DNA of 64,000 nt from Cycas panzhihuaensis (GCA_023213395.1 CM041465.1:178071741-178135740); one strand, 5' to 3'. Shown: positions 42,061 through 53,927, numbered from the stretch's first letter. Numbers and translations: made by a program. Notes: generated by a model from the sequence alone, not told the origin.

Positions 42061-44295
42061 TGTTAACCAGTATTCCTTTCTTTTAGGCACAAAACTACGG
42101 GTCACTCAACTCCATATTGTATGATTGGATTGAACAAGAGAAACATTACCCAAGATTATGTCTCCATGATGTATGAATAAGTCAATCACAGCTATAACTC
42201 TCAAGATTCATGGATAATATTTCAGCAACTTATAATGCATCAATAGAAGATACTGTGGCAACAACAATCTGGGCAAATCTGATCTCAGTCTCAATAGTTT
42301 GGGAGCATTCAACAACTGTAGTTCAAGTACCTCCTCAGTTAACAACAACCTGCTCATTCACTGGTTCTCTACCACTGCTCGTAGATCCATCTGCCATCCC
42401 TAAAAAAGCTATATGTTCAGGACTGCATTTCTTGGCACATCACAAATAACACAGAGAAAACCTATTGCTTTTCTTTCACTTTGAATTGGTATTGCCTGGC
42501 ACTTATCTTACCCTCATGTCCCCTTTTTTCGTTGGGCAAGTGCCCTCTTCCAAGACTAATGATGTTTTGGGCCTGTCCTACCAGGTGTATCACACCCTGC
42601 TTGGATCTATTCTGCTGCAAACAGAGCTTCTCTTTGTCTTTCTTTGTGGAGGCTATGTTCAAATTGTTCTTTGATTTATTTTCAATGCTATGGCTACATG
42701 CAACGACTAATGGCTACTACACAAATCTGGCAAGGACACAATCTCTTCATTCCTATGTCATACTTTGACAATTTTTTCAAACTCTCGTTTGAAATCTGCT
42801 TTGTCTTTGTCTATGTGTTGTTTAAATCATGGCCCACAACAGTCCCGTTGCATCACTCTGATTTATATACGTAGTGTTGACAGTGGTGGTCCGGAGCTTC
42901 TCTGTATTCGGCTCGGTTTAAGCCTCAACAACCTCTAAATCTGGCTAGACAATACAGAACCAAGGCTTGACAGGTTCAAATTGAGGCTTTATGCTACGGG
43001 CTGTCACTACCCAATGTTGCTTCTCTTCACTGCCAACTGAACGATATTTTTGCGTTTGGGATTTGAATCCCTCAATCTCTTTAGCAACGTCTACCTTATT
43101 GGACTAGATTCGCTCCATGGGTTTGCTTCTTCTTATGCAGACTCAGCCTGGTTAAGTGTTCAACTCTGCCACTGCATGCGACCCTCTTGTGTATGGAACC
43201 CTAGCTCAGCATTTCCATAGCTTGAATTAATTGGTTTTTACAAAATAAACTCACGGTCCCTTTTTTTCAGATGAATACTTACAGACCTGCTAGCTGTGAT
43301 CATGGGTTTTAAACCCTTTCTCTTCTCAACTATGATTGGGTGCAACTCTTTATGATTTCCATTGTAAGCTTCAACAACCAGATAATGCAGGGATTGAGTT
43401 CCGCAGGTTTCTATTCCATGGGATCACTACACAGGTGCGCCCTAAATTCTTCAGGGTAGATGGCTTCAGTTAATTAGACAAGCATACCATGTAGGATTCA
43501 GTCATTACCTTGAGAAGGATGTTGCTTCAGTTGAGTGTCCTAGTCTTCTTTCAAAAGAAACAAGGAAACTCTTCTGACAAACAGTGCTCAGATTTGGTCC
43601 CACCACTAATGTCTCTCTTCTCAGTCATGTGCCTCTACATAGTCTCTATGGTCTTCTCAGTCTTCATAATCTCTACAGACTTCTGACTCTAAGGCTGGCA
43701 TAATTGTTTCTTATAAAATTTTGGCTAGTTGTCTCTTCCTTAGAACTATCTCCAGATATAGCTATAGCATTCTCCTCTTGGTGTTTAGCAGTAACTAGGG
43801 TTTTACAATAGGCCCTATATAGTTTCCAACATAGAGGTCTGTTATGCTTGAGCAAATGAGGTAATATGAGTAAATGCAAATCTTCTTTTTTTTTTTTAAT
43901 GCATGCAGAGTTTATGAAAGAACCAGACCTTGACAACTTGCTTCAATTTCCACCACCCAGTTCCTTAATATTTCAAACCTTAAATAGATTTTTGTAGGTA
44001 CAGTACCATCACAACCCAGCCTTCACCTTAAGGTAGTTATCATATATTACTTTCAATTTCTTCAAGTGATAAACCCTAGCACATGACTTTTCTTCACACA
44101 ACAAGCTATGGGAGTAGAGTTACCTGGTAAAATTCTACCTTGCATCATCACAATACACACCTTGCAATATTGATGACCTTGGGACCTCGCCTTCCTAATT
44201 CGAATCCTCAATCTAGCAGCTGACTCAACAAAGCTACCTCCTTCCTTGACTAAAACTTGGTGACCCAGCACCACAACGCCCTCAACGTGCAACCT
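42061..44295 (-). other. Element E long leader, no supported gene
   Basis: About 2.2 kb between the primer site and the gag-like segment. Short open frames exist on both strands but none has a recognisable motif or codon pattern. A tRNA/SINE-like pair of boxes lies at 43058-43106 (listed separately) and an A-run at about 43886-43897. Confidence 0.5.
43058..43106 (-). other. Possible tRNA-derived (SINE-like) A and B boxes
   Basis: Minus strand reads TAGTCCAATAAGG (43094-43106), then about 25 bases on GGGATTCAAATCCC (43058-43071). These resemble pol III A- and B-boxes at tRNA-like spacing. No clear 3' tail or target duplication found. Confidence 0.3.
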
Positions 44296-44307
44296 GTTCT
44301 GATACCA

Positions 44308-44692
44308 TGTCAAGTTTTAACATGGAAAGCATTTAACTCCAAATACAATCACAAGATCGATAACCAAAGCATAACCTGCATTCAATTAACGTAAGTATAA
44401 CATTAATGCATCATAGACTCAACATGAGTCTCCATGATGACTTGATGATATATACTATCTCAACCACCTTTATATACAAAAGAGGTGGGAGGACTTACAA
44501 GACAAGTAATGCATGTGGGACAAATGCCTTTGTCCTGACCAATGACATTACACCAACTAACCTGACCAATAGACTTCTATTTTCTCACACAATATTATAA
44601 TGACTCTTTGACTCTAAGACTTAGGACTATGACTATTAATCCTAGGACACACTTCACTTAACCATACACACATTAAACATTATACTCTAACA
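44308..44692 (-). repeat. Element E 5' LTR
   Basis: 385 bp, TGTCAAGTTTT...CTCTAACA, preceded by the primer site and followed by GTGGC and the resumed gag of D. Confidence 0.9.
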
Positions 44693-45463
44693 GTGGCCTA
44701 ACTTTCCATAATGATAACATTTTGGTTTTTATTGTCCATTTGATACTCTTGGTTTGTCCTTTTGAATTGCAATTTCAAAAGGTGCATTCTTCTTTGGAAT
44801 ATAAGCCTGTTTACCTTTAGATTTTGATGCCACAACTCTAGAAGATTCACCATGCATGTGCTTTAGTTTTTGCTCATGTTCCATAAGCAATGATTCTGAA
44901 GATCCAATTGTTAGAGTGGACAATTTGTTAGATAAAGTCAATATGGTTGTGAAGTTCTCATATGGGAGTGGTAAACTCCTCAACACACAAGCTATAATTT
45001 CTGAATCAAGAATGACCTCCCTAATTGTTAAAAATTGATCTGACATCTCTCATAAGATCTACTATGCTTTCAGTCATCTTCAGTGTGTACAATTGACTCC
45101 ACAGGTTCAGGGTTCTCACATTGTCCTTGTGTTCAAACAGGTTTACAATTGTGTCCCACATCTGCTTTGATGTAGTAGCATCCTTGATGTTCAAAATGAT
45201 ACTACCATTGATTGATAGGCTGAGAAATCTAAATGCTATCCTCATCTTCAATTGATACTTAGCATTGAAGTCGGCATCTGTCTTCAATCCGTTTTGGAAA
45301 TCAATGATCTTGTTGCCATTCTTTTCCATTACAGAATTGTTGCATATTTCCAAAGATCATTCAGATGAAAGAAACTGTGCATTTGATGTTTCTAAATTGT
45401 GTAATTTTCAGGACTAGTAAGCTTTTCTATGATAGTTTCCGTTGTGCTTCCTCCAAAAGCCAT
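44693..45463 (-). pseudogene. Copia D gag (right part)
   Basis: Gag from a Met at about 45463 (MAFGGSTTETIIEKL). Capsid: a 110-codon stretch with RIAFRFLSLSINGSIILNIK, TSKQMWDTIVNLFEHKD and TLKMTESIVDLMRDV, then SDQFLTIREVILDSEIIACV and RSLPLPYENF in a second frame. The knuckle start CYHYGKLGH at 44693-44720 (second Cys replaced by Tyr) joins GHIKKDC at 40100 across element E. Confidence 0.85.
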
Positions 45464-47063
45464 TTTGAGCAAAAAAAAAATTAAACAAGCAAAGAAAAAA
45501 AAAAGGTTGTAAATGTTGTCAATCTACATGCAGATAGCTGGTTTAATCAATTTTAATACTTCAACCTACTCGCAAGTAGTTGGAATATGCCAAAAAATAG
45601 AAAAAAAAAAAGATTTTTCACCAAAATTGTGTACTGAATTGTTGCATATGACTGTTGCTAGATTGTAGATCTCAAAAAATCATGCGTCGTGGTATATTTA
45701 CTTTCCAAAAACTAACTCTAGATGGTCTTAGAAATGGCTCTGGCTCCCAAAACACCACGTGATCGGAGGGTGGTAGGCAGGGGACTTAGTGTCGGACTCC
45801 AAATCAAAACCCAATTGAGTTTATTATCACTTAAACTTTAGAAAGCATAAAATATATTTTATTCCAAGTATAATAAAGAATATTCTCTATGGAATATTCA
45901 CTAAAACAACATGGGCGACATTCAAACTCTCCACAAAAATTGTTTTCTCCAATAGATGGAGCCCTTTTTTCCTGAAATAACTCTGCCGCACACTGTTAGG
46001 TTGTCAAGGATCAAATTGACAGGTCAGTATTAGGGGTTCCATCGCATCTTTCGTGATTGAGCATAAAAAATGGTCATCTCCCTCCTAAGTTCTTAATTTG
46101 CCTTCTGTGAGTAAAATTTCACATTTGAGAGTAGATTCGGCCCTGGTACCTATCAAATCTGCATGCATGCTACCTCATTTGCCCTGCAATAGATTTGCAT
46201 GTGACATATATTGATCTCTACTTCATTGGGCATCGTTTAAGCGATTTTTCACATCGTTTAGGTGCCCTTTCTCCTCTGTTTTGCTTTATTTTGCATCTTG
46301 TGCCTGATGCCTATGAAAGTCTGTGTGTTGCTATCTAAGACTAATCTGGGACCTGCTCTATGATTTGTTAGCTTACAGTGAAAGAAATTAGCCTCTATGC
46401 GCTTGTTTAGCCATATGGTTCTCCATGGTTGTATAAGATTAAAACTCCAAATTTTCTTTGACTGTTAGTTCAATTTTATTCTTTGGGTCTCCAGGAGGTG
46501 GGTGATTGGGTCAGTATTGATTTCTATGGATGATCGATTGAGTTTTTGGCATTTGAAGGAGTCGCGGGTCGCCTATGAAAATGCGCAAGTCATGTGGTTG
46601 CTATACTTAAAGAAAAAATCGATTTATTTCTAATGTTTGCAACCTTGGTTTATGTATTTTGGGATATTCTTTATGAATATGCCCATTTTAATATTTTTGC
46701 CCTTTGTAAAATTTGTAAGTTTTGAGCCTAAATGTCATTTGCCTTGTAAAAGGTGTCTATTTGCCTATCTATTTTTCTTCAATCCAACCTGCATGTTATT
46801 ATTTTAGCCTGCATGTCTGTGTCTGTGCTTGCATGTCACTGCTAGAATAGTGTATAACCTACTCGATAAATAGAGCAATAAATTCAAGATAAAGAAACAC
46901 TTAATATATCTACATGTCAAAGATTAACAAATGCATGCAAGATAATTAAAGAAAAACTTCATATAACAAACATTGCAAAATTAAGTGCAAAATAATAAAA
47001 AATAAGTAATAAATCATGTTGAATGGGTATCTTCAACCTATGAGTAAATTATACCATTACATT
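45464..47063 (-). other. Copia D leader and unassigned sequence
   Basis: No recognised gene. 45464-45740 is probably leader of D, with A-rich runs. 45740-47063 has no homology I can name and no long open frame; 46850-47060 is very AT-rich. Another decayed insertion is possible. Confidence 0.4.
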
Positions 47064-47410
47064 TATTAACGTGGTCGCTGTATGTTAAGTCACCGATTAA
47101 TGTTCATGTGGTTTAACTGATGGTGATTAATGAAAAGGTCTGAGATATTCGGAGGGTCACAACCCTTGTCAGGTGACACCTCTTGGAAGGATATATATAT
47201 CCTAGATCCCTTGCATTTCAATATATCATTGGAGTATAATCAATGTGATCCAAAAGGATATTTTGTGGTGGGTTTTTTCCTGCAAGGTTTTCCAATGTAA
47301 ATCTTGTGTCCTATGCATCTATATTCTGTGTTTATATTTGTTTGCTTGCTACGTATGGTTAAAGATTTTGCGGATAGGAACATACATGTATGATTTCATT
47401 GTCCTGAGCA
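47064..47410 (+). repeat. Copia F 5' LTR
   Basis: 347 bp; starts TATTAAC (usual TG changed to TA) and ends CCTGAGCA. Contains tatatatatcc at about 47192 as a possible TATA region. Confidence 0.85.
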
Positions 47411-48706
47411 TGGTATTAGAGCCGTAGGGTCCTACACAACTGAGGTCGAATGTTGGACGGAGCGGTGAGATCGTTGGTTGCTGGGCGAAGCCATCAAACT
47501 CAAGACAATTTGAGGGTCCATCAACTCCAACAACGTGCAGAAGTAAGCACAACAATCCATGGTGGTTGAGGTAGTAAGAATCACTAATCAACGTAGAGTA
47601 AGGATCTATTGGGGTCAATATTCAGATGTGAAGGCCATGTTCATGGTATGAGTTGGCTAGTTTGAGGGCCATCTAAAGCCGGTTGATGAACTGTAGCAGT
47701 AATTCAAGCCAACAGAACATGTACTGATGGTGATTTGGTGACAATAAGGACAGCCATGAATGTAAACACGTAAGTTGGTCATATCTCTCAACAAAACACC
47801 ATAAAATTCAATGAAATAAGCCAGTTTTTGCTATTGTTTGCTATCAAACCTCCTCTTTGCACTTGTGGACATGATTGGAGCCTTGTACTAGTGTTTTTCT
47901 GCCTCTATATGAGTGTTGGACTATGTGTACAGTAGTAGCATTTATTGTTTTTATCAAGTAAGGGCGTTTCATTGAAGCTTTGGCACCTTTGTGTGAGTGT
48001 TGAGTCATTGTTTGCCAATTGTATGTGTGATTCAAGTTAGTAAATGTTGGTTGGGCACTTATTAAGGTGGTTGGGCAGTGAACAGACTGTTTTACCAGCC
48101 ATATAGAGGATTTCAACATTGTTTTAATGTCTGCCAGTTGGTTTAGAAGAGTGCAGACCAAATACATAATTGTGGCAGTTGTGCCCCTTTGTATTCCTTA
48201 ACATGCCATGCGACTTTTGAAATCTGCCTTTTTGATGTAATTTTACTAAGGTTTAGACTTGGTAAAACTTTTGATAAAATATTTTGTGATTTCAACCACG
48301 TGCGTTAAGTGGTAAATAGACGGGAAGCTTTGAAAAGTTGGCATATTCCATTTATAATGTGACTTTATAAATAGACCCTCATACCATTGATTATTAATAT
48401 ATCTTGCATTGTGAGCATATTTGGAGCTTTTTGAAGCTATTACTGTGCAAAGCATTCCTCGCTTTTTGGAGTATATTCTTAAGTATTTTAAGGGTCCTTT
48501 TTCAGGCTTATTTGTACTCTTGAGAGTGTCTTGGGGCTCATTGCGGAGGGGAGAACAGTTGGTCGAGTCGTTTTAATCATTATTTGGAGCCTCTCAGTGA
48601 GTGTGCCTAAGTCAGAGGAAGACCATAGCGGTGCAATTTTGTCCAGTAAGATCTATAAGACTATCATTTGGTGTCTTTGGACTCGTGTTGAAGTCTGTAT
48701 CTTAAG
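47411..48706 (+). other. Copia F leader with primer-binding site
   Basis: Starts with the primer site TGGTATTAGAGCC. The remaining 1.28 kb to the gag Met is non-coding as far as I can see, with only short frames. Confidence 0.65.
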
Positions 48707-49500
48707 ATGGAGCGTGTAATGCCAAAGGTTATCTTCAACGGCAATAATTTCAGTGAGTAGAAGGCCAACATGGAGCTAATATTAATGGTGAACCAACTGT
48801 GGGGTATTATTAAGGCAAAGGTGGACGAGATTCCATTGGATCATAAAGAGCGAGTATGACTTGAGGAGAAGAAGTTTATGGCCGTGGGATTGTTGAAACT
48901 ATCATTGGCACCGGACTAGAGAGCTTTGGTTCATAATCTTAAAGAACTAGACAAAATTTGGACAAAATTGTGTGATGCTTTCGAGAAAATGAAGACAAAT
49001 AGATGTCTTGCCCTGATGTTGGAGTTACTCAATTTGCGTGTGGAAAATGAGAACAACATCAGTTCCTACCTGAACAAGATCACAGACTTGAAGAATAAGC
49101 TAGAAGAACTGAAGTAGAATTCGATCGATGATGCATTGTTATTCGTGATAATCATGTCGAAGCTGCCAGCTGCCTTTGCCACTTTTTAGACCATATATGG
49201 TAGAAATGGGGTGATGGAGGCAAAGACTTTTGATGGTCTTAAAAATCTTATTTTAGTGGAGGATGTCGAGCTAAAACATCATGAAATGCTTGGAGGTTTT
49301 GAATTAAGTCAGGCCTTGGCCATGAAGACTCAAAGAAAAGACGCTACTCAAGAGGAAAAGTTCACATAGAGTTTTGGAGAAAATTCTCGGGAGAAGAAGA
49401 AATTCAATGGAAATGCAACTACTGCAAAAAGGATGATCACAGATAGAACTGTTGGTTCAAGAGACGTGACAAGCGCAAAGTAAGCTAGGATGACAAAGGG
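48707..49500 (+). pseudogene. Copia F gag
   Basis: Met at 48707 (MERVMPKVIFNGNNFSE, then a stop where W is usual). Capsid: LVHNLKELDKIWTKLCDAFE, LELLNLRVENENNISSYLNK, ITDLKNKLEELK, and KTFDGLKNLILVEDVELK. A zinc knuckle CNYCKKDDHR-x-NC lies near 49422-49455 in a shifted frame, with a stop inside it. Five or more stops. Confidence 0.85.
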
Positions 49501-49940
49501 AAGATCGTTGCTGCACACTGCGTCAGGGCGACAACCTTATCAACTGAGTCTAATTGGAGAGATTATTGGATTCTTGAATCTGGAGCGTAGAAGCATATCT
49601 CTTATCAGAAGCGCAACTTTGATATGGTGAACGAAAATCATAGTGGTGTTGAAATCATCCTTGGAGATGCTTGTGTATTGTCGGTTGAAGGTATTGGTGA
49701 AGTATCCGTTGCAAGTGGTATGTTTATCGGGGCATATTACGTATCCAAGATGCAATTGAATCTACATTCAGCCTAGGAGATCTACAAACAAGGTATGAAG
49801 GTGGAGCTACACCATGATAGATGCTTGATTAAGGTTCCGAAGCAAAATCTCTCTGTCATTGCTACTGGGAAAGCCAAAGACAACTTTTGGGTGTTCGAGA
49901 AATTTCAATCTCAGAAGAAGTCTTACGCCTTTGTCGCTAG
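49501..49940 (+). pseudogene. Copia F protease
   Basis: DYWILESGA (about 49560), where the catalytic Asp of DSGA is replaced by Glu, a stop, then KHISYQKRNFD, VEIILGDACVLSVEGIGEVS and YYVSKMQLNLHSA. Then a 309-codon open frame begins at 49795, linking protease end and integrase. Confidence 0.75.
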
Positions 49941-51000
49941 CGCTGATGATGTGAGTAAACTTTGGCATGATCACCTAGGACACCTTAAGTATAGGAGCAT
50001 CGCACTACTAAAGAGGTTGAAGATGGTAGAAGGATTGCCATCAATTTCCTGCTCAGATGGTGTTTGTGAAGGGTGCATGTATGACAAGCATCATCACTAC
50101 TCTTTTGCTCAAGATAATGCCTGGAGAGCCAAGGAGAAGCTAGAGCTTGTGCATTCGGATATAATGGGACCTCCCCCAAATCCTTTAATATCAGAAGCTC
50201 GTTACACCCTTGTGTTTGTAGATAATGCCTGGAGAGCCAAGGAGAAGCTGGAGCTTGTGCATTCGGATATAATGGGACCTCTCCCAAATCCTTCGATATC
50301 AGAAGCTCGTTACACCCTTGTGTTTGTAGATAATGCCTGGAGAGCCAAGGAGAGGCTGGAGCTTGTGCATTCGAATATAATGGAACCTCTCCCAAATCCT
50401 TCGATATCAAAATCTCGTTACACCCTTGTGTTTGTAGATGATTACACTAGGAAAGCCTGGGTATACTTTCTGAAGCCAAATATAGAGGTGCTTGATTGCT
50501 TCTGTGACTGGAAAGCGATGGTGGAAAATGAAAGTGATAAGAAAATTAAATCATTAAGAAGTGATAATGGCATGGAATACGATAATCATGCGTTTAATCA
50601 GTTTTGTCATGATCATTGTATAAAGTGGGAATTTACGATCTCGTATACTCCACAACAGAATGTAGTTGTTGAAAGAAAGAACCGATACCATGGTGGAGAT
50701 GGCGAGGTGTATGGTGCACGCTAAAAACCTGCCACCAATGTTTTGGGCAGAAGCCGTGGCCACTGCTGTTTATATTTTGAATCGGGTACCCACTTAGGCA
50801 GTTTGTAGCATGATTATCGAAGAAAAATGGATTAGTTAGAAGCCTGTCATTAGCCATTTGAAAACCTTTGGATGTATTGAATATGCCCACATTTGAGATG
50901 ACACTCATAAGAAGTTGGATCTGAAAATTCTAAAGTGTATATGCATGGGGTATTGTGATCAGAATAAATCTTACAGACTATGGGATCTACATGGGAGAAA
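49941..51000 (+). pseudogene. Copia F integrase with internal triplication
   Basis: Zinc domain: LWHDHLGHLKYRS and CEGCMYDKHHHYSF. Then the segment DNAWRAKEKLELVHSDIMGP to LVFV is present three times in frame (50113-50220, 50221-50328, 50329-50436). The core continues DDYTRKAWVYFL, SLRSDNGMEYDNHAF (second Asp) and SYTPQQNVVVERKNR (Glu). A frameshift follows near 50690; the C-terminal part (FWAEAVATAVYILNRV-like) reads on with stops. Copies 1 and 2 retain the first catalytic Asp (HSD), while copy 3 has Asn (HSN). Confidence 0.9.
50113..50436 (+). repeat. In-frame 108-base tandem triplication
   Basis: Three copies with period exactly 108 bases, each starting gataatgcctggagagcc. Copies 2 and 3 are more alike (ctcccaaatccttcgatatc) than either is to copy 1. 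The unit spans integrase from just before the first catalytic Asp to just before the DDYTRK block. Confidence 0.97.
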
Positions 51001-52500
51001 GATTGTGGTTAGTCGGGATGTAATGGAATGTAAAATTTGATGAGTCATCGATGTATCATGCTGATAAATCATCAGAAGAACCTTTTTACCCCTCGTTACT
51101 TCCATTCTCAGATTTGTTAGGCAAAGAGGATGATGAGCCAGTCGCTGGAATACATGAGGAAGCAAGACCAAGTGGGTTGAGGAATAGTGAGGAGCCACTG
51201 CGAGAAGAAGCACCTCCAGCAACAGGTCCTTCTATACCATTATGGGTAAGGTAGACTATTGAAGATTCTAGAGTGGCGATGCATACCCTTGTTGATGAGA
51301 GACGAACAAGAAGTCAACATGCTAGTTGAACTTTGTTGGTAGACACCAACAACTCATGTGATCCTGATTCGTTTGATGAGGCGAAAGGAGATCCACGATG
51401 GAGAGCTACAATAGACGAAGAGTATGGTTTGTTGATGAAGAATGATACATGGGATTTGGTTCAGCTCCCTCCAACAAAGAACTTTGTTGGATGCAAGTGG
51501 GTCTATAAGACAAAGTTCCACTTTGATGAAGAGGTGAACAAGTACAAGGCCAAGCTTGTCACTCAACGGTTCAAACAGAAAGAAGGAATTGACTATGAGG
51601 AGACATTTGCACTAGTCTCCAAGATGATGATGGTCCGATTGATCATTTTCTTAGTAGCTTCTTATGGTTGGAAGTTACACTAGATGGATGTCAAATCCAC
51701 ATTTCTTAATGGAGATCTAGAGGAGGAGATATATATGTCGCAATCTCTGGGATTCATTAAGGAAGGCCAGGAGCATCTTGTATGCCGATTAAAGAAATCA
51801 ATCTATGGCCTAAAATAAACACCCCATGCTTGGTATGAGAAGATGGTTGCCAAGTTAAAAGTTGAAGGTTTCAAAATTTCTAAACTCGACCCAAACTTGT
51901 ATGTGAAAAGGAGAAGGACTTCAATAGTTGCTTGTGTGGTGTATGTGGATGATTTAATCATCGGAGGAAACTGTAGCAAGACTATTGCAGAATTCAAGTC
52001 TAATTTGGGAACTTCTTTTGACATGACAGGCCTTGGGAGACTTCACTACTTCTCGGGCATTCGGATCAGGCAAATGGATGATCGAATAGTGTCGTTACAA
52101 TCACAGCATGTGAAGAACCTACTAGAAAAATGTGGGATGCAGAATTGCAAACTTGTTGCAACACCATGCATTAAGGGTGCAAGATTGCAAAAGGATATGG
52201 CTAAACCCTCTATAGATGGAACAAAGTATCGCCAATTGGTAGGGAGTCTAATCTATTTGACTCATACCAGACCAGATATCACCTATGTTGTTGGATTGGT
52301 TTCCGTCTATATGCAGAATCCTCAGGAGCCACATTGGATTGCCGTGAAGCGAATTCTGAAATATCTGAAGGGGGCAATCAATCTTGATCTCGAATATCAT
52401 CGAAGTGAGGAGATAAGCTTGCATGGCTACACGGATGTTGATTTGGGAGGAGACTCTGACGATCGGAAGTCCACAGTTGGATATATATTTGGTGTTGGTA
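51001..52500 (+). pseudogene. Copia F linker and reverse transcriptase
   Basis: RT in two long open stretches. 51333-51683: EEYGLLMKNDTWDLVQLPPT, CKWVYKTKFHFDEEVNKYKA, QKEGIDYEETFALVSKMMMV. After a stop where Q is usual: MDVKSTFLNGDLEEEIYMSQ and SIYGLK, a second stop at QTP. 51843-52520: polymerase motif intact (VVYVDDLIIGG), GLGRLHYFSGIRI, RQLVGSLIYLTHTRPDITYV, WIAVKRILKYLKG. Stops are single-codon changes, suggesting modest age. Confidence 0.92.
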
Positions 52501-52915
52501 ATGGATTTGTTTTGTGGTAGTCAAAGAAACAACAAACAGTGGCACTATCTTCTACAGACGTTGAATATCAAGGACTCAATGTTGGTGTGAAGGAAGCTAT
52601 ATGGTTGCAAGGTCTCTTGGAGTTTCTTGGAGTTTCAAATGCACATCTGATTATTTTCATTGATAATCAAAGTACCATTTGTCTGTTGAAAAATTCAGAG
52701 TTTCATGCGCGTACAAAGCATATTGAAATTCAGCACCACTACATTCGTGAACAGATCAAGTCAGGGAAGCTACAGATTGACTACTATCTGAGTGAATTTC
52801 AACTTGTGGACATCTTCACCAAGCCACTTACTAAAGATCAATTCATAAATACGCGTACCGTATTAGGACTCACTGATGTTATCCTTGAGGTGGGGATGTA
52901 TCGACAAAGATAAAG
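52501..52915 (+). pseudogene. Copia F RNase H
   Basis: 124 open codons from 52539 after one stop (VLW-stop-SKKQ): VALSSTDVEYQGLNVGVKEA, FIDNQSTICLLKNSEFHART, KHIEIQHHYIREQIKSGKLQ, and VDIFTKPLTKDQF, ending at 52913. About 80 bases later come the polypurine tract and 3' LTR. Key RNase H acidic positions appear retained (DNQST). Confidence 0.92.
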
Positions 52916-52995
52916 GAGCTGCAGAATAGTCTGAGCCTTCATGATAACACAATTATTGCAGGTTGCAAGCTCCCCACATTCACATTAAGGGGGGA

Positions 52996-53346
52996 TGTTA
53001 ACATAATAGTTGTATGTTAAGCCACTGATTAATGTTCATGTGGTTTAACTAATGGTGATTAACGAAAATGTGCGAGATATTCAGAGGGTCACAACCCTTG
53101 TCAGGTGACACCTCTTGGAAGGATATATATATATATGCTAGAGGCCATGTATTTCAATATATCATTGGAGTGTAATCAATGTGATTCAAAAGGATCTTTT
53201 GTGGTGGGTTTTTTCCCAAAAGGGTTTTCCACATAAATCCCATGTACTATGCATCTATATTCTGTGTTTATATTTGTTTGCTTGCCATGTATGGTTAAAG
53301 GTTCTGCGGATAGGAACATACATGTATGATTTCATGTTCCTAAACA
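52996..53346 (+). repeat. Copia F 3' LTR
   Basis: 351 bp, TGTTAACATAAT...CCTAAACA, preceded by aagggggga. Has tatatatatata near 53130. Confidence 0.9.
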
Positions 53347-53592
53347 AATTATTTATCAAACAAGCATTTGTGGCTTGCTAGTGGCTACTCCTCCTCTAAA
53401 AAAACCTAGTTTTATCTACTCAACAGTACTCAGACGACTGTGTTTGAAATTAACTGTTATAGGGAGTGCCTCTACACGAACACCAACAATCAACAATATT
53501 CAACATCCTGTAAAACTGCTTAAAAGTGAATTATTCAGCTTTCTAAACAGTGATGCAGATTGTAACAACACTAAAAATTAGCTCTAATACCA

Positions 53593-53927
53593 TGTAAGCT
53601 GTTAAACATTAAATCTAACAAGAATGAAGACCTAATTTTATAGGATTAACTATCGAATTAACATGAAAATTACATTCATAATAATGACACAATCTTAATG
53701 TAGAATCATCTCGCATTAATTTCAACAGTGTATTATATGTGTATAAATACAAATTCTGAAAAGAATCTTATCCTTAACTAGGTGACACATATGATGTGAG
53801 AGTTGTAATCTTCGATGACTCATCACTCACAAACAATCAAATAACCCTAGAATCTAATATAATACAAAACTTTCAGGAAAGGCTCATAACCTAAGTTACA
53901 AGCCATAAATAAACATTAATGTCAACA
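53593..53927 (-). repeat. Copia D 5' LTR
   Basis: 335 bp, TGTAAGCTGTT...ATGTCAACA, preceded by the primer-site complement gctctaatacca (53581-53592) and followed by TTTAG. 53347-53580 is D leader with no gene. Confidence 0.9.

Larger units (their letters stand above)
40101..44692 (-). mobile_element. Element E: pol-less LTR element nested in copia D gag
   Basis: 4,592 bp with 385-bp LTRs (40101-40485, 44308-44692; about 17 differences by eye). Primer site 44296-44307 (TGGTATCAGAAC, one mismatch to the initiator tRNA-Met site); polypurine-tract complement cctcccctta after 40485. Flanks ATGGC and GTGGC are a target duplication with one mismatch. Inside are a copia-like gag N-terminus and an unrelated-looking 400-codon frame, and no integrase, RT or RNase H that I can recognise, so it was probably non-autonomous. 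Confidence 0.9.
47064..53346 (+). mobile_element. Copia F, plus strand, nested in copia D
   Basis: 6,283 bp with related LTRs at 47064-47410 and 52996-53346. Primer site TGGTATTAGAGC abuts the 5' LTR (47411-47422) and a polypurine tract (aagggggga, 52987-52995) abuts the 3' LTR. It contains gag, protease, integrase, RT and RNase H in copia order. No clear target duplication: flanks are ACATT and AATTA. LTRs are visibly more diverged than those of A, C or E. Several stops make it defective. Confidence 0.9.
36485..53927 (-). mobile_element. Copia D, 17.4-kb nest containing E and F
   Basis: Minus-strand copia whose LTRs lie at 36485-36810 and 53593-53927 and which is flanked on both sides by TTTAG, a perfect 5-bp target duplication. 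Its own sequence is 3' LTR, RNase H, RT, integrase and gag (36811-40100), more gag (44693-45463), leader, then primer site and 5' LTR. Element E (40101-44692) and copia F (47064-53346) are insertions within it. It lies upstream of the first visible exon of the host gene, so probably in an intron or the 5' flank. Confidence 0.9.

Noticed and set aside
42465-42874. Several overlapping plus-strand open frames in the leader of E
   Set aside because: No motif, no start context and no homology I can see.
49985-50410. 141-codon minus-strand open frame with a repeated sequence
   Set aside because: It is the antisense shadow of the integrase triplication of copia F.
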